DNA of 64,000 nucleotides, from positions 62,001 to 126,000 of the forward strand of contig QWII01000001.1 in assembly GCA_021405325.1 (NCBI GenBank), written 5' to 3'. The notes under the pieces were generated by a model. It saw only the letters and a list, made by a program, of their open reading frames with translations. It had not been told where the DNA came from and searched no databases. The translations under genes and the position numbers were made by a program. This document shows, piece after piece, positions 42,522 through 51,612 of this stretch. The stretch is from Caldilinea sp. CFX5 (GTDB lineage: Bacteria; Chloroflexota; Anaerolineae; Caldilineales; Caldilineaceae). The first letter of the stretch is position 1. Every line of letters starts with the position of its first letter.

Positions 42522-44021
42522 ATGATACCCGTAACATTCCATGTACACAACCATATCACTATGCGCAAGCTCTTAAGCGTAGCCGGCGCCCTCGTCATGC
42601 TCCTTTTATTCACAGCGCAGACCAGCTATGGTCAAAGTTGCGTGCCCTACCCCGCACCGGCGACCCGCTTCGGGTTCAATGTTGCCCGTGAAAATGGCCG
42701 CACGATTCAAGATTACAATGTCGCTGCGCTCCACAGCCATTGGTATCTCGACTATGCCACCCAACAGACGCCGCCGCATACCGCCGACATGGTCTATGCC
42801 CAGATGATCCGTCCCCCCTTTTGGAAAAGCGGCGCCTTTACCAAGACGGTTGAGGCGATCATCCAAAACAACCCCGGCGCGCTCTGGATTGTCGGCAATG
42901 AGCCGGAGCGGGATAAACAAGATAGCCAAACCGCCGGCGCCTATGCCGATTTTTATTATCGGGTCTATCACTTTCTCAAAGCGCGTGACCCGAACGCCCA
43001 TGTCGCCATTGCCGGCGTTGTACAATCAACCCCGTTGCGCCGCCGTTACCTGGATCTGGTCTTAACTGAATACCAAAATCGCTACGGCGCAGCCATGCCG
43101 ATTGATGTCTGGACGCTTCATGCCTTTATTTTACCGGAAAATAATGTGTGGGGCGCTTCCATCCCACTGGGTCTGGAAGCCTTTGCCAACGAAGGAATGC
43201 AATATACGATCACAGACCACGACAACATGACCATCTTCAAGGATAACATTATCGCCTTCCGTCAGTGGATGGCGGCGCGTGGCTATCGGGATAAACCGCT
43301 GCTAATCACCGAATATGGGATCCTCCTCTCCCCCGCCCATGGGTTTCCCTATGCGAAGGTGAAAAATTTCATGTTAGCCAGCTTTGACTTTTTCCTGACC
43401 AGCGCCGACCCCGCCATTGGTTACCCGGCCGATAACAATCGGCTGGTGCAAGCCTGGTCGTGGTTCAGCCTCAACTACCCGCCTTATGATGAAGCGACCG
43501 AGGTTGGCTTTAACGGTAATCTTGTGGCGCCGGATACAGGGGTCATTCAGCCGCTGGGCCAGGACTATGGCGCCTATGTCAACAAGTTAACCAGTCAACA
43601 GGCGCTGACCTTGACCGTACCCACAGTACAGATCACACCGGCCATAGTGGTCATGACCGCGACAATGACAACCACGCCGCCGATCAACTTCTCCGCAACC
43701 ATCGCCAACGAGGGCAATGTCAACGCCTGTGAGGTCACCATGCGCCTTGCCTACCAAGACCCACAAGGCAAAGAGACCAACGTAACGCAGCAAACGTTGG
43801 CCACGCTGGCGCCGACCACCGCGGCCGATAGCGGTCAAACGTTCACCTATACCTGGCAACCTGCCACATTACCGTTGGGCTTGCACAAGTTCATTCTAAC
43901 CATCGCAGCGGATAACAGCAACACGGGGCTGGCAACGACCCAGGTGCGTCAGGAGTATGGCTTTCTGGTGGTCAACACGCCACTCGATCAAGGGCTTTTT
44001 CTGCCCCTGGCGCACCGGTAA
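42522..44021 (+). CDS. Secreted clan-A glycosidase-like protein (paralogue of 21.8 kb gene)
   Basis: 499 residues from the first ATG; the ATG at 42561 gives a cleaner signal peptide (MRKLLSVAGALVMLLLFTAQ, cut after SYG). The barrel carries LWIVGNEPER (Glu127) and PLLITEYGIL (Glu264), the predicted acid/base and nucleophile. It is similar to the 21.8 kb protein through the barrel (SCxPYP start, GIPLGLEAFANEG-type loop). A beta-sandwich (about 365-485) follows, and the tail is LFLPLAHR. Unlike its paralogue it lacks the long TPT linkers. No clear ribosome binding site. Probably acts on the EPS outside the cell. Confidence 0.75.
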   Translation: MIPVTFHVHNHITMRKLLSVAGALVMLLLFTAQTSYGQSCVPYPAPATRFGFNVARENGRTIQDYNVAALHSHWYLDYATQQTPPHTADMVYAQMIRPPFWKSGAFTKTVEAIIQNNPGALWIVGNEPERDKQDSQTAGAYADFYYRVYHFLKARDPNAHVAIAGVVQSTPLRRRYLDLVLTEYQNRYGAAMPIDVWTLHAFILPENNVWGASIPLGLEAFANEGMQYTITDHDNMTIFKDNIIAFRQWMAARGYRDKPLLITEYGILLSPAHGFPYAKVKNFMLASFDFFLTSADPAIGYPADNNRLVQAWSWFSLNYPPYDEATEVGFNGNLVAPDTGVIQPLGQDYGAYVNKLTSQQALTLTVPTVQITPAIVVMTATMTTTPPINFSATIANEGNVNACEVTMRLAYQDPQGKETNVTQQTLATLAPTTAADSGQTFTYTWQPATLPLGLHKFILTIAADNSNTGLATTQVRQEYGFLVVNTPLDQGLFLPLAHR

Positions 44022-44041
44022 ACGGCAGCATTCGAGCACCT

Positions 44042-44084
44042 CTAAGCCCGCTCCTAGCCGGTCCGTGACCGGCTAGGAGCTTAG
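44042..44084. terminator. Bidirectional hairpin between convergent genes
   Basis: Arms GCTCCTAGCCGGT (44050-44062) and complement (44068-44080), extended by CTAAG (44042-44046) with CTTAG (44080-44084). It sits between the glycosidase-like gene and the convergent membrane-fusion protein. Confidence 0.7.
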
Positions 44085-44103
44085 TAGGCACGGATACTCT
44101 ACC

Positions 44104-45312
44104 CTACCGCAATTTTGATTGCACCATCACCGTGCTGCCTTCTTGCAAGCCGGACGTAATTTCCACCAAATCACTGCCCACCACACCGACCCCGACATCG
44201 ATCCGCTTTAACTCGCTCCCTTGCTGAATGGTGACAAAGTGAAAGTCACCCTCTTTTTGTAAAGCGGACAGCGGTAATACCAGCGCATTCGGTTTGCTCT
44301 TTAGCCGCACGGTCACGGCCACCGTAATCCCCTCCCGCAACCGGCTATTGTCATTCTCATTGTTAATTGCTACTTCGGTTAGCGAACCCTGACTAGTGCC
44401 AAAAGGACGGGGCAACGCTTCAATCACGCCCTGGATGCTCTGTGTGCCCAAGCTGGCTGCACTGACCGCCACGTTCATGCCTTCACTGAGATTTTCAAGT
44501 TGCTCGCGGGGTAAATTGAGTTCAACCCGAAATTGACTGGTATCCACCAGGCGTGCAACGGCATTATAGGCTTGGACCGCAAGCTGTTCGTTGTTCGTCG
44601 GCAGGTTAATAAAGCGAATCTCACCGTCAAAGGGTGCAACAATTTGGCCTTCCAGAAGCGCTTGTTTCACCCGCTCGACGGCTAATTCGGCCCGCTTAAC
44701 ATTGAGGGCAAGGGCCGGGTCGGTGGTCATCGGGATATTATCCAGCGCCAGTTGGGCCAGTTCCACTTGCAATCGGCGAATTTGCAGGGGACCGGGGTCC
44801 ACTCCGGGCGCGCCTTCGGCGTCGTTCGTGGTGGCGCGGGAAGCAGTGGCCAAATTGACTTGGGCGATATTCAGATTCAATTCAGCCTGGCGCCGGCGAT
44901 AGGCCAGCTCGCTTTCGGCGCCGGCAAGACTTTCTTTGGCAATGGCCAGGCTTAACAGCGCTGATTCCAGATCAAGCTCAAGAATTTCATTATCCAATCC
45001 GGCAATAATATCACCGCTCTGCACCTTATCGCCATCGTTGACATACACTTTTGTCACCTGCCCACTGCGGCGAAAAAAGAGATTCTCTTCCCGCGCCGGG
45101 ATCACCCGCCCGCTGAAAAGCTCTTCCTGCACCACTTCACCTTTCTGCACCGTGTAACTGGTCAGGGTATCAACCGCGGTGGTCGATTGGTTAGGCAAAT
45201 TGATGGCAATCGGTGTCGGCGCCGCTCGCCCCAAGCGACAACCGGCCAGCACGAATACAGTGCTGACGAGTAACAGATACGACAAGATGAGCGTAAACTT
45301 TTTGGCATTCAT
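44104..45312 (-). CDS. HlyD/RND-type membrane-fusion lipoprotein
   Basis: 402 residues from the ATG behind AGGAAAG; the signal ends in the lipobox VLAGC. Barrel-sandwich half motif VYVNDGDKVQSGDIIAGLDN, then a long helical hairpin (about 95-195; LESALLSLAIAKESLAGAES), then the beta-barrel and membrane-proximal parts. Members link an inner-membrane exporter to outer parts of the envelope. No RND or MacB partner is encoded nearby; in this setting it may serve polymer or peptide export (inference). Just downstream of the ligase-like gene on the same strand, 19 bases apart. Confidence 0.8.
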   Translation of the reverse strand: MNAKKFTLILSYLLLVSTVFVLAGCRLGRAAPTPIAINLPNQSTTAVDTLTSYTVQKGEVVQEELFSGRVIPAREENLFFRRSGQVTKVYVNDGDKVQSGDIIAGLDNEILELDLESALLSLAIAKESLAGAESELAYRRRQAELNLNIAQVNLATASRATTNDAEGAPGVDPGPLQIRRLQVELAQLALDNIPMTTDPALALNVKRAELAVERVKQALLEGQIVAPFDGEIRFINLPTNNEQLAVQAYNAVARLVDTSQFRVELNLPREQLENLSEGMNVAVSAASLGTQSIQGVIEALPRPFGTSQGSLTEVAINNENDNSRLREGITVAVTVRLKSKPNALVLPLSALQKEGDFHFVTIQQGSELKRIDVGVGVVGSDLVEITSGLQEGSTVMVQSKLR

Positions 45313-45331
45313 TAGTACTTTCCTAGATCTA

Positions 45332-46678
45332 TCAATCAAATGTTGGTTCATCCATTGGCTGGTGCGCTTGATAAGCAAGCGCACCAGCCAGCGCAACGAG
45401 CAGCCAAGGTAAAAAGGCCAGCTTGGTGCCCCAGGTAACGGCATCGATCAGGCCATGAAAGAACATGGCAACGGTTGCACCCAGGCCGCCGGCAGCCAAA
45501 GCCCAGCGCAACGCGGCCTGCCGCCGTTGTCGCCGCAGCTCTTTCCGCTGGTCGCGACGGCGCAAGGATGTGGGTTCCACATCTGGTGTCAACGCGCCGC
45601 CATGCCATAGAATTGTGCTAAAAATCCAAAAAACAGCGCCCCACAGCCAACCATAGAAGAGTAGCCCCGGCAACCCCAGATCAACAGCCACCTGCAACAG
45701 GAGATTATGGGCATGGGGGATCACATTCCGCACTTCGACATAGGGATAAAGGTGGGGAATGACCAGATCAAAAGAGCCGATGCCAATCCCGGTCAAGGCA
45801 AAATCAGCAATGGCCTGTAAGGTGCGGCCCCAAATTTCCCAACGACCGCTCAGGGAACCAATGGAACCCTCATTGCTCACGGTGGCGGCCAAGGCGCCTA
45901 GCCCATCCAACGAAAGCACAGTGCCGGCGGCAATGGCGCCGACAAGAACGATCAGCCCTGCCCAGCGCCAACGGAGGATCAGCACCAAAAGCAGACTAAG
46001 CGCCACCGCCACATAGGCGCCACGGCTTTGGGCCAACAACAAAGTTGCCAGGAGCAGCGCCGTCGGTAAGAGTAACAGTGGCGGCAGCCAACGGCGGCGC
46101 GCCAGATCGCAACGGAGAGCAAGCGCGGTTAACAAGGGGATCGGCAACAGCAAACCGCCGGCAAGGACATTGGCATTGATGGTCTCACCGGCATTAAAGA
46201 GATCGGCCGGTTTTGAACGCGCTAGCTCTTCCGAAAAGCGCAAGAACTCCTGCGGCAAGCGGCGCAAAATCATCGGGCCTAGGATAGCCAGCGCCAACCC
46301 GGCCAGGCTGAGCAGGGCGGCCATCAGCCAGGGTCGCTGCTGCGTTGGCGGCCAGTTGAGCAAGGCGAAGAGCAGGGCAATGCCAAAGGCGACAAAGCCG
46401 ATGGCGTGCCAGGAACGTTCCCACTGGACGGCATTGACCAGCCCAATGGGCGTCCAGAGCAACAGACAGAGCGCCGGCCAGGTTATCGGCGTTGGCGGCC
46501 CCAATCGCTTTGTGAGCAGAAGACGAAAGGGCCAAAAGAGAAAGAGCGCCAGGATCAACCAGGGGTGCACCCAAGGATCCCAAAGTAGATCACGGAGCAG
46601 TAAGGATGGCGCCAACAGCGCAACCCACAATGGTTCGAGCCATAGAAAACTGTGCCCCATCTTGAGCAAGAGCTTCAT
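45332..46678 (-). CDS. O-antigen ligase/polymerase family membrane protein 1
   Basis: 448 residues with about 11-12 membrane segments. The large outside loop with SGRWEIWGRTLQAIADFALTG and IPHAHNLLLQVAVDLGLPGL is the Wzy_C/WaaL signature, with the conserved Arg and His. AQSRGAYVAVALSLLLVLIL is the typical helix before it. It joins or ligates polysaccharide at the outer membrane face. It forms a two-gene unit with the membrane-fusion protein and reads away from the BY-kinase gene. Confidence 0.8.
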   Translation of the reverse strand: MKLLLKMGHSFLWLEPLWVALLAPSLLLRDLLWDPWVHPWLILALFLFWPFRLLLTKRLGPPTPITWPALCLLLWTPIGLVNAVQWERSWHAIGFVAFGIALLFALLNWPPTQQRPWLMAALLSLAGLALAILGPMILRRLPQEFLRFSEELARSKPADLFNAGETINANVLAGGLLLPIPLLTALALRCDLARRRWLPPLLLLPTALLLATLLLAQSRGAYVAVALSLLLVLILRWRWAGLIVLVGAIAAGTVLSLDGLGALAATVSNEGSIGSLSGRWEIWGRTLQAIADFALTGIGIGSFDLVIPHLYPYVEVRNVIPHAHNLLLQVAVDLGLPGLLFYGWLWGAVFWIFSTILWHGGALTPDVEPTSLRRRDQRKELRRQRRQAALRWALAAGGLGATVAMFFHGLIDAVTWGTKLAFLPWLLVALAGALAYQAHQPMDEPTFD

Positions 46679-47259
46679 GGCGCAACCAACTTTCCGCCGG
46701 GGGGAGAATCACAACAAACTTGTAACATGCCACGCGTTCCTGTTTCTTTGGTATGATGGGCAACGGATGTAGACAATGGGTATGAATGGTCATTAACCAC
46801 CATAGTATACTGGATTTACGCCCAAACGATCATAGTACGAATTACGTATTTGTAAATCACTTAATTCAATAACAGCCATGACAAAATTGCCATTTGTATA
46901 ATATTTATCTATTTTTTAAGCTATTTCCTTCGATACGCGCTAAAACCGTAAGATAACCGTCATTTGTCGCATAATGATACGCTATTTTTAGGTTTCTATG
47001 TCACGAGTTTAGACGTATAGTAGTTGAAAATCCCTAAATCAATAAAATGTCAGGAAAGTTTCATAGATGCAAGGTAAATGTAAGTTGAAAACAAAGACTC
47101 TTATAGTATAATTTGCTATGCTTATCAGATCTTTGCTTTCACAACATTAATGCAGTTTACTATTCAGTAATTTACCAAACCTTCTCGCAATAACAAACAG
47201 CCTGCGAAGTTTGTGTATTTTCAGTATCAGATTATACTCTGAAAACTAAGGAAAGCACT
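46679..47259. other. Divergent AT-rich promoter region
   Basis: 581 bases between the ligase-like gene (minus) and the first BY-kinase gene (plus). It is markedly AT-rich from 46.8 kb. No gene, RNA or palindrome could be recognised; promoters for both directions are expected. Confidence 0.45.
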
Positions 47260-49098
47260 GTGCAAACGAATCTCAACCCGTCAACTGAACAAAATATCAA
47301 CCTGTTCCCGGAGCTCGATCTCAAGGTCTACTTCCGCGTCCTCTGGCACTGGGCCTGGTTAATTATCCTCTGTTCCTTATTAGCGGCGGCGGCGGCCTAC
47401 ACCACTAGCCTTTTCGCCATCCCGATCTATCAAGCTTCGACAACCTTGCTGGTCGATGAGGCCCGTAACCCCGATGCAAACTATCAAGATCTCTTGGTCA
47501 GTGAACGGATTGCACGCACCTACGCCGAATTGATGAAACGACCGACCACCCTGGCCCAGGTAGCAACCAAATTTGGGATTGAGCCGAATGTCTTAAATGA
47601 CGCCATTACCGCCATTACCGTCACCCCGCTCCGTGATACACAGTTAATCAAAGTCACCGTCGAAGGCGTATCCCCGGAACTCGTGGCGGCGGTGGCCGAT
47701 ACGTTGCCCGAAGTCTTTATTGCCGATATTAATACTGTACAAACCCAACGGTTTGCCGGCTCAAAACAGAATCTTGAGCAACAGCTTGCCGAGTTGAACA
47801 ACCAAATTGAATTACAGCAGGTGGCCGTTGATGACATTGGCAAAGCGGAGACGGCCGATGAAGCGGTGCGGTTGGGGCAGTTGCAGAACGAATTGGCGCA
47901 AACGAAGAACAGTTACGCCAACCTATTGCGCAGTTATGAAGAGTTACGCCTTACCGAAGTACAATCGGTAGACAGCATTGTGATCGTTGAAAAGGCGCAT
48001 ATACCGAGCGCCCCCATCCGCCCACGGATTCTCCTGAACACCTTACTGGCAACCGTTGTAGGCGCCATGTTAGCTTTGGGTGTCGTCCTTTTGCTGGAAT
48101 ACATGGACGACCGCATTAAGACGCCACAAGATCTGCTGAATATCATCAATACACCGATCTTAGGAACCATTGCCCGCCTGCCGCAAACGGGGGGACGCCG
48201 CAAACAAAATGCGATGGCCAATCGGCAGGCATCCTTGATTACTTCTCTAGAACCCCGTCACCCAGTGACCGAGGCTTACCGGAGTTTGCGCACGAATTTG
48301 CAATTCTCCAGCGTCGACGAAACCCTGCGTTCGTTGCTGGTCACCAGCGCCACCCCCGGCGAAGGCAAGACCACCACGGCCGCCAACCTGGCCGTGGTCT
48401 TGGCCCAAGCCGGGAAAGCCGTCATTTTAATTGATGCAGATATCCGCAAACCCCAACAACACAAAATCTTCGATTTGCCCAAAAGCCCAGGCATTACCGA
48501 GGCCATGGTCTCCAGCAACACGCCCATTGGCTTCTTCCTGCGCGATACCCAAGTGCCAAACCTGCGCATCCTCACCAGCGGCAAAGAAGCGCCCAATCCG
48601 GCTGAGCTATTAGGCTCCAACCGCATGAAACAGTTGTTGCAAAGTTTGCAGCAAGAAGCCGATTTTCTGGTGGTTGATGCGCCGCCCCTCCTGGCTGTCA
48701 CTGACGCCCAGGTGTTGGCGAACGATGTACAAGGGGTTCTGCTGGTGGTGAACACCGAGAAAACCCCCCGCGCGATGGTGGCGCGCGGGGCGGAAGCGAT
48801 TCAGCGCGCCAATGGCCGTATCTTGGGCGTCGTCCTCAATCGCTTGAGTAGTTCGGCGCGCGGCTACTACTATTATTACGATTCCTACTCCTACTACTAT
48901 GAAAATGACGAGGATGGGGGTGATGGTGACAACAAGCCCAAGCGCAAGGAGGGCCGACAAAAGCAACAGGACAAAAGCCAGGGCGGTAAAAAACCGCTCC
49001 TGCCGCAGCCGCAAGCGCTCTTTGAAAATAAGTTGATGGCCAAGACTGAATTAAACGGTCTTTACTCAATCCAAGTTGATCCCAACCAATCACAATAA
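47260..49098 (+). CDS. Wzz/BY-kinase fusion: polysaccharide tyrosine autokinase 1
   Basis: 612 residues from a GTG behind AAGGAAAG. The N-terminal Wzz chain-length domain has membrane segments at about 33-55 and 265-285 around a coiled external part. The cytoplasmic kinase has Walker A TPGEGKTTT (about 364-372), Walker A' ILIDADIRKP, Walker B FLVVDAPPLL. A tyrosine cluster YYYYYDSYSYYY (about 535-547) is the autophosphorylation site. Such proteins control EPS chain length through oligomerisation and phosphorylation. The phosphatase that would reverse this is the next gene. Confidence 0.9.
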   Translation: MQTNLNPSTEQNINLFPELDLKVYFRVLWHWAWLIILCSLLAAAAAYTTSLFAIPIYQASTTLLVDEARNPDANYQDLLVSERIARTYAELMKRPTTLAQVATKFGIEPNVLNDAITAITVTPLRDTQLIKVTVEGVSPELVAAVADTLPEVFIADINTVQTQRFAGSKQNLEQQLAELNNQIELQQVAVDDIGKAETADEAVRLGQLQNELAQTKNSYANLLRSYEELRLTEVQSVDSIVIVEKAHIPSAPIRPRILLNTLLATVVGAMLALGVVLLLEYMDDRIKTPQDLLNIINTPILGTIARLPQTGGRRKQNAMANRQASLITSLEPRHPVTEAYRSLRTNLQFSSVDETLRSLLVTSATPGEGKTTTAANLAVVLAQAGKAVILIDADIRKPQQHKIFDLPKSPGITEAMVSSNTPIGFFLRDTQVPNLRILTSGKEAPNPAELLGSNRMKQLLQSLQQEADFLVVDAPPLLAVTDAQVLANDVQGVLLVVNTEKTPRAMVARGAEAIQRANGRILGVVLNRLSSSARGYYYYYDSYSYYYENDEDGGDGDNKPKRKEGRQKQQDKSQGGKKPLLPQPQALFENKLMAKTELNGLYSIQVDPNQSQ

Positions 49099-49107
49099 GC
49101 TTTCATC

Positions 49108-49626
49108 ATGCCAAAAATTCTCATGGTTTGTACGGCCAACCAGTGTCGATCACCCATTGCGGCGGCGTTGCTGCAGCAACAGATGGCGCAAGCGCCCAAT
49201 CACGCCGACTGGGTGATCGAATCAGCCGGGACCTGGGCTGCCAGCGCACGGCCGGCCCATGCCCAAATGTGTTCTGTCGGCGCCGAAGTTGGGCTTGATC
49301 TCAGCCAACACCGGAGCCGGAATGTCGAAGATTTGCCCTTAACCGAGTATGATCTCATCTTGACCATGGAGCAGAGCCATAAAGAAGCGCTCCAGATCGA
49401 GTTCCCGGCGGCGCGCGCCTATGTTTACCAGTTGACCGAAATGGTCGGCTTGCATTACGACATTGCCGACCCCATCGGCGGAACAACCGAAGATTTTCGC
49501 AACACGGTCGCTGAGTTGCAGCGCTTGATCAAATTCGGGCTGCCGCAAATTACCAAGCTGGTCGCCCAACGGTCAACGCGGCCCAACACGGCGGCCACGT
49601 CCAAAAGTGCTACCACCATTGTCTGA
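49108..49626 (+). CDS. Low-molecular-weight protein-tyrosine phosphatase (Wzb-like)
   Basis: 172 residues. The P-loop C-x5-R-S is VCTANQCRSPIAA near the N-terminus, and the general-acid Asp is in DPIGGTTEDF. This is the partner that dephosphorylates BY-kinases in capsule systems. Starts 9 bases after the kinase gene, and its stop overlaps the next start by one base (TGATG), so the three genes form one operon. Confidence 0.85.
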   Translation: MPKILMVCTANQCRSPIAAALLQQQMAQAPNHADWVIESAGTWAASARPAHAQMCSVGAEVGLDLSQHRSRNVEDLPLTEYDLILTMEQSHKEALQIEFPAARAYVYQLTEMVGLHYDIADPIGGTTEDFRNTVAELQRLIKFGLPQITKLVAQRSTRPNTAATSKSATTIV

Positions 49627-51494
49627 TGAATAGACGATACCGACGCACCAAACGATCAGGGCGTTTACGCCCGCTTTGGTTGACGCTGACTGCACTGGTC
49701 GGGGTCTTGCTCTGTTTTGGACTCTATAAAGGAGTGCGGGTCGCTGCGCAACTGCAAAGCGCCTACCGGGATGGCGCGCAATTTGCCCAATTGATCAATG
49801 GCAATCTCAGCAGCGAGCAATATGACGCCGCACAGGCTTTACTGGCCCGGAGCGCCACGGCCTTAACCGCGGCCGAGCAGGAAATGGCCGTTTTCACCCC
49901 ATTGTTGCGCCGTCTGGATTGGTTGCCGCTGCTTGGCCCAACCCTGAGCGCTATCCCCACTTTGATGACAACGGCTGACGAGCTGGGTCGCTTTGCCCAA
50001 AACGGCTACCAACTGCTGCAACCGGTCTTCATGACGCCCGTGGGCGCGTCCCCGCTGGCCCAATTGCCGGCGGCCCTGGCAGCCAACCAGCCCCAATGGA
50101 CGGAGCTGATCGCGCAGGCCGAGCAACTGCACCAACAACTCCAGGACATCGACCCCAACCGCCTGCCCGGCTTGCTGGCAACGCCCGTGAGCGAACTGCA
50201 AGCCGGCGTCGCCCTGCTGGCGCCGGCCTTACGTTTGGGCGCGCACCTGCCGGATCTGCTTGGCGTCGGCCAGACGCGCACCTATCTCGTCCTGGCCCAA
50301 AACAATCACGAATTGCGGGCCACCGGCGGCTTTATCACTGCCATCGGCCGGATCACTGTCGCCGACGGCAAGATCGTTGGTCTCGATTTTGTCGATAGTT
50401 ACGACCCGACCATCAGCCGCATTGACCAGACGCTGCCCCAAGCGCCGCCGCCGGTGCAGAAATATATGCACATTGACATCATGCTGCTGCGTGATGTCAA
50501 TTGGTCGCCCGATTTCCCGACAACCGCGCAGCTTGCACGCACCATCTATACGCAACAGACCGGCTATACGGTTGACGGCGTGATCTCGGTTGATCTCCAT
50601 GCCGTCGAAGCGCTGGTGGGTGCGCTTGAACCGCTGACCCTGCCTGGGCATGAACAGACGCTCACCAGCGCGACCGTGCTGGCACAGATCAAAGAGATGT
50701 GGGCGGCGCCATTGACGAGTGAAGCCTCGCTCGCCAGTGGTGATAAAGATTGGTGGAAACAGCGCAAAGATTTTATCCCCCTGCTGGCCAAGGCGGCCGT
50801 GGGGCGGCTTCAACAAGGCACGTTCAGCAGATCAGCAATGGTGCAGGCGCTGGAAAGGGCGCTCGATAGCCGTGGCTTACAACTCTGGCTGGCGAATGGG
50901 GCGGCGGCGCAAGAGTTAGCGCGCATTGGGTGGGATGGCGGGTTGAAGCCCCCGGCCGCCGGTGACTTTCTGGCGTTGGTGGACAGCAACTTTGGCTACA
51001 ACAAGGTTGATGCGCTTCTCGAACGCACGGTGCAATATCAGGTGACATGGCCTGACGGGCCGGCGCAACCGGCTGTGGCGACGGTCGCCTTGCACTATCG
51101 CCATCCCGTGGCGCGCCCGAACTATATCTGCGACCAGACCCCCCGCTATGAAGATAGTTACGAAGAGATGATGATGCGCTGTTACTATGACTATGTGCGG
51201 CTCTTTGTCCCGGCCGGCAGTGAATTGTTGGGCAGCAGCGGCCTGTTGGATGGCACGGTCAGCAGCCAGCGCGGCGAAGGCGGGGCGCAACTCTTTAGCG
51301 GCTACTTTATCCTTGCCCCCGGCGCCACCAACACGGTCATCTTGCAATACCGGCTGCCCCCCGCCATCAAACCCGATGGTTACACATTGACGGTGCGCCG
51401 CCAGGCCGGCGCCGGTCCCTTAGCTTTGGCCGCCACGGTCAACGAACAGACCTTTGCGACGACCATCACCAGTGGTCTATTTACCTGGCCCTAG
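49626..51494 (+). CDS. DUF4012 domain-containing membrane-anchored protein
   Basis: 622 residues. A basic start and one membrane helix (about 14-36, LWLTLTALVGVLLCFGLYKG) place the rest outside. The DUF4012 core YLVLAQNNHELRATGGF and VDGVISVDLHAVEALVGAL is clear, and the C-terminus is a beta-rich domain (SGYFILAPGATNTVILQYRL). The function of DUF4012 is not known; such proteins commonly lie in EPS loci. Translationally coupled to the phosphatase. Confidence 0.85.
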   Translation: MNRRYRRTKRSGRLRPLWLTLTALVGVLLCFGLYKGVRVAAQLQSAYRDGAQFAQLINGNLSSEQYDAAQALLARSATALTAAEQEMAVFTPLLRRLDWLPLLGPTLSAIPTLMTTADELGRFAQNGYQLLQPVFMTPVGASPLAQLPAALAANQPQWTELIAQAEQLHQQLQDIDPNRLPGLLATPVSELQAGVALLAPALRLGAHLPDLLGVGQTRTYLVLAQNNHELRATGGFITAIGRITVADGKIVGLDFVDSYDPTISRIDQTLPQAPPPVQKYMHIDIMLLRDVNWSPDFPTTAQLARTIYTQQTGYTVDGVISVDLHAVEALVGALEPLTLPGHEQTLTSATVLAQIKEMWAAPLTSEASLASGDKDWWKQRKDFIPLLAKAAVGRLQQGTFSRSAMVQALERALDSRGLQLWLANGAAAQELARIGWDGGLKPPAAGDFLALVDSNFGYNKVDALLERTVQYQVTWPDGPAQPAVATVALHYRHPVARPNYICDQTPRYEDSYEEMMMRCYYDYVRLFVPAGSELLGSSGLLDGTVSSQRGEGGAQLFSGYFILAPGATNTVILQYRLPPAIKPDGYTLTVRRQAGAGPLALAATVNEQTFATTITSGLFTWP

Positions 51495-51511
51495 ACATAG
51501 TCAACAAAATG

Positions 51512-51583
51512 CGTAGGGGCGTCCCCTTGCGGGCGCCCCAGGCTCCCGGCGCATCGGGGCGCCCGCAAGGGGACGCCCCTACG
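51512..51583. repeat. Perfect 28-bp-arm palindrome between convergent genes
   Basis: Arms 51512-51539 (CGTAGGGGCGTCCCCTTGCG...) and 51556-51583 are exact complements, loop 16 nt. It lies between DUF4012 and typA and probably ends both transcripts. Confidence 0.8.
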
Positions 51584-51612
51584 GCAAGGGATTATTTGCG
51601 CGTGGTTGATGA

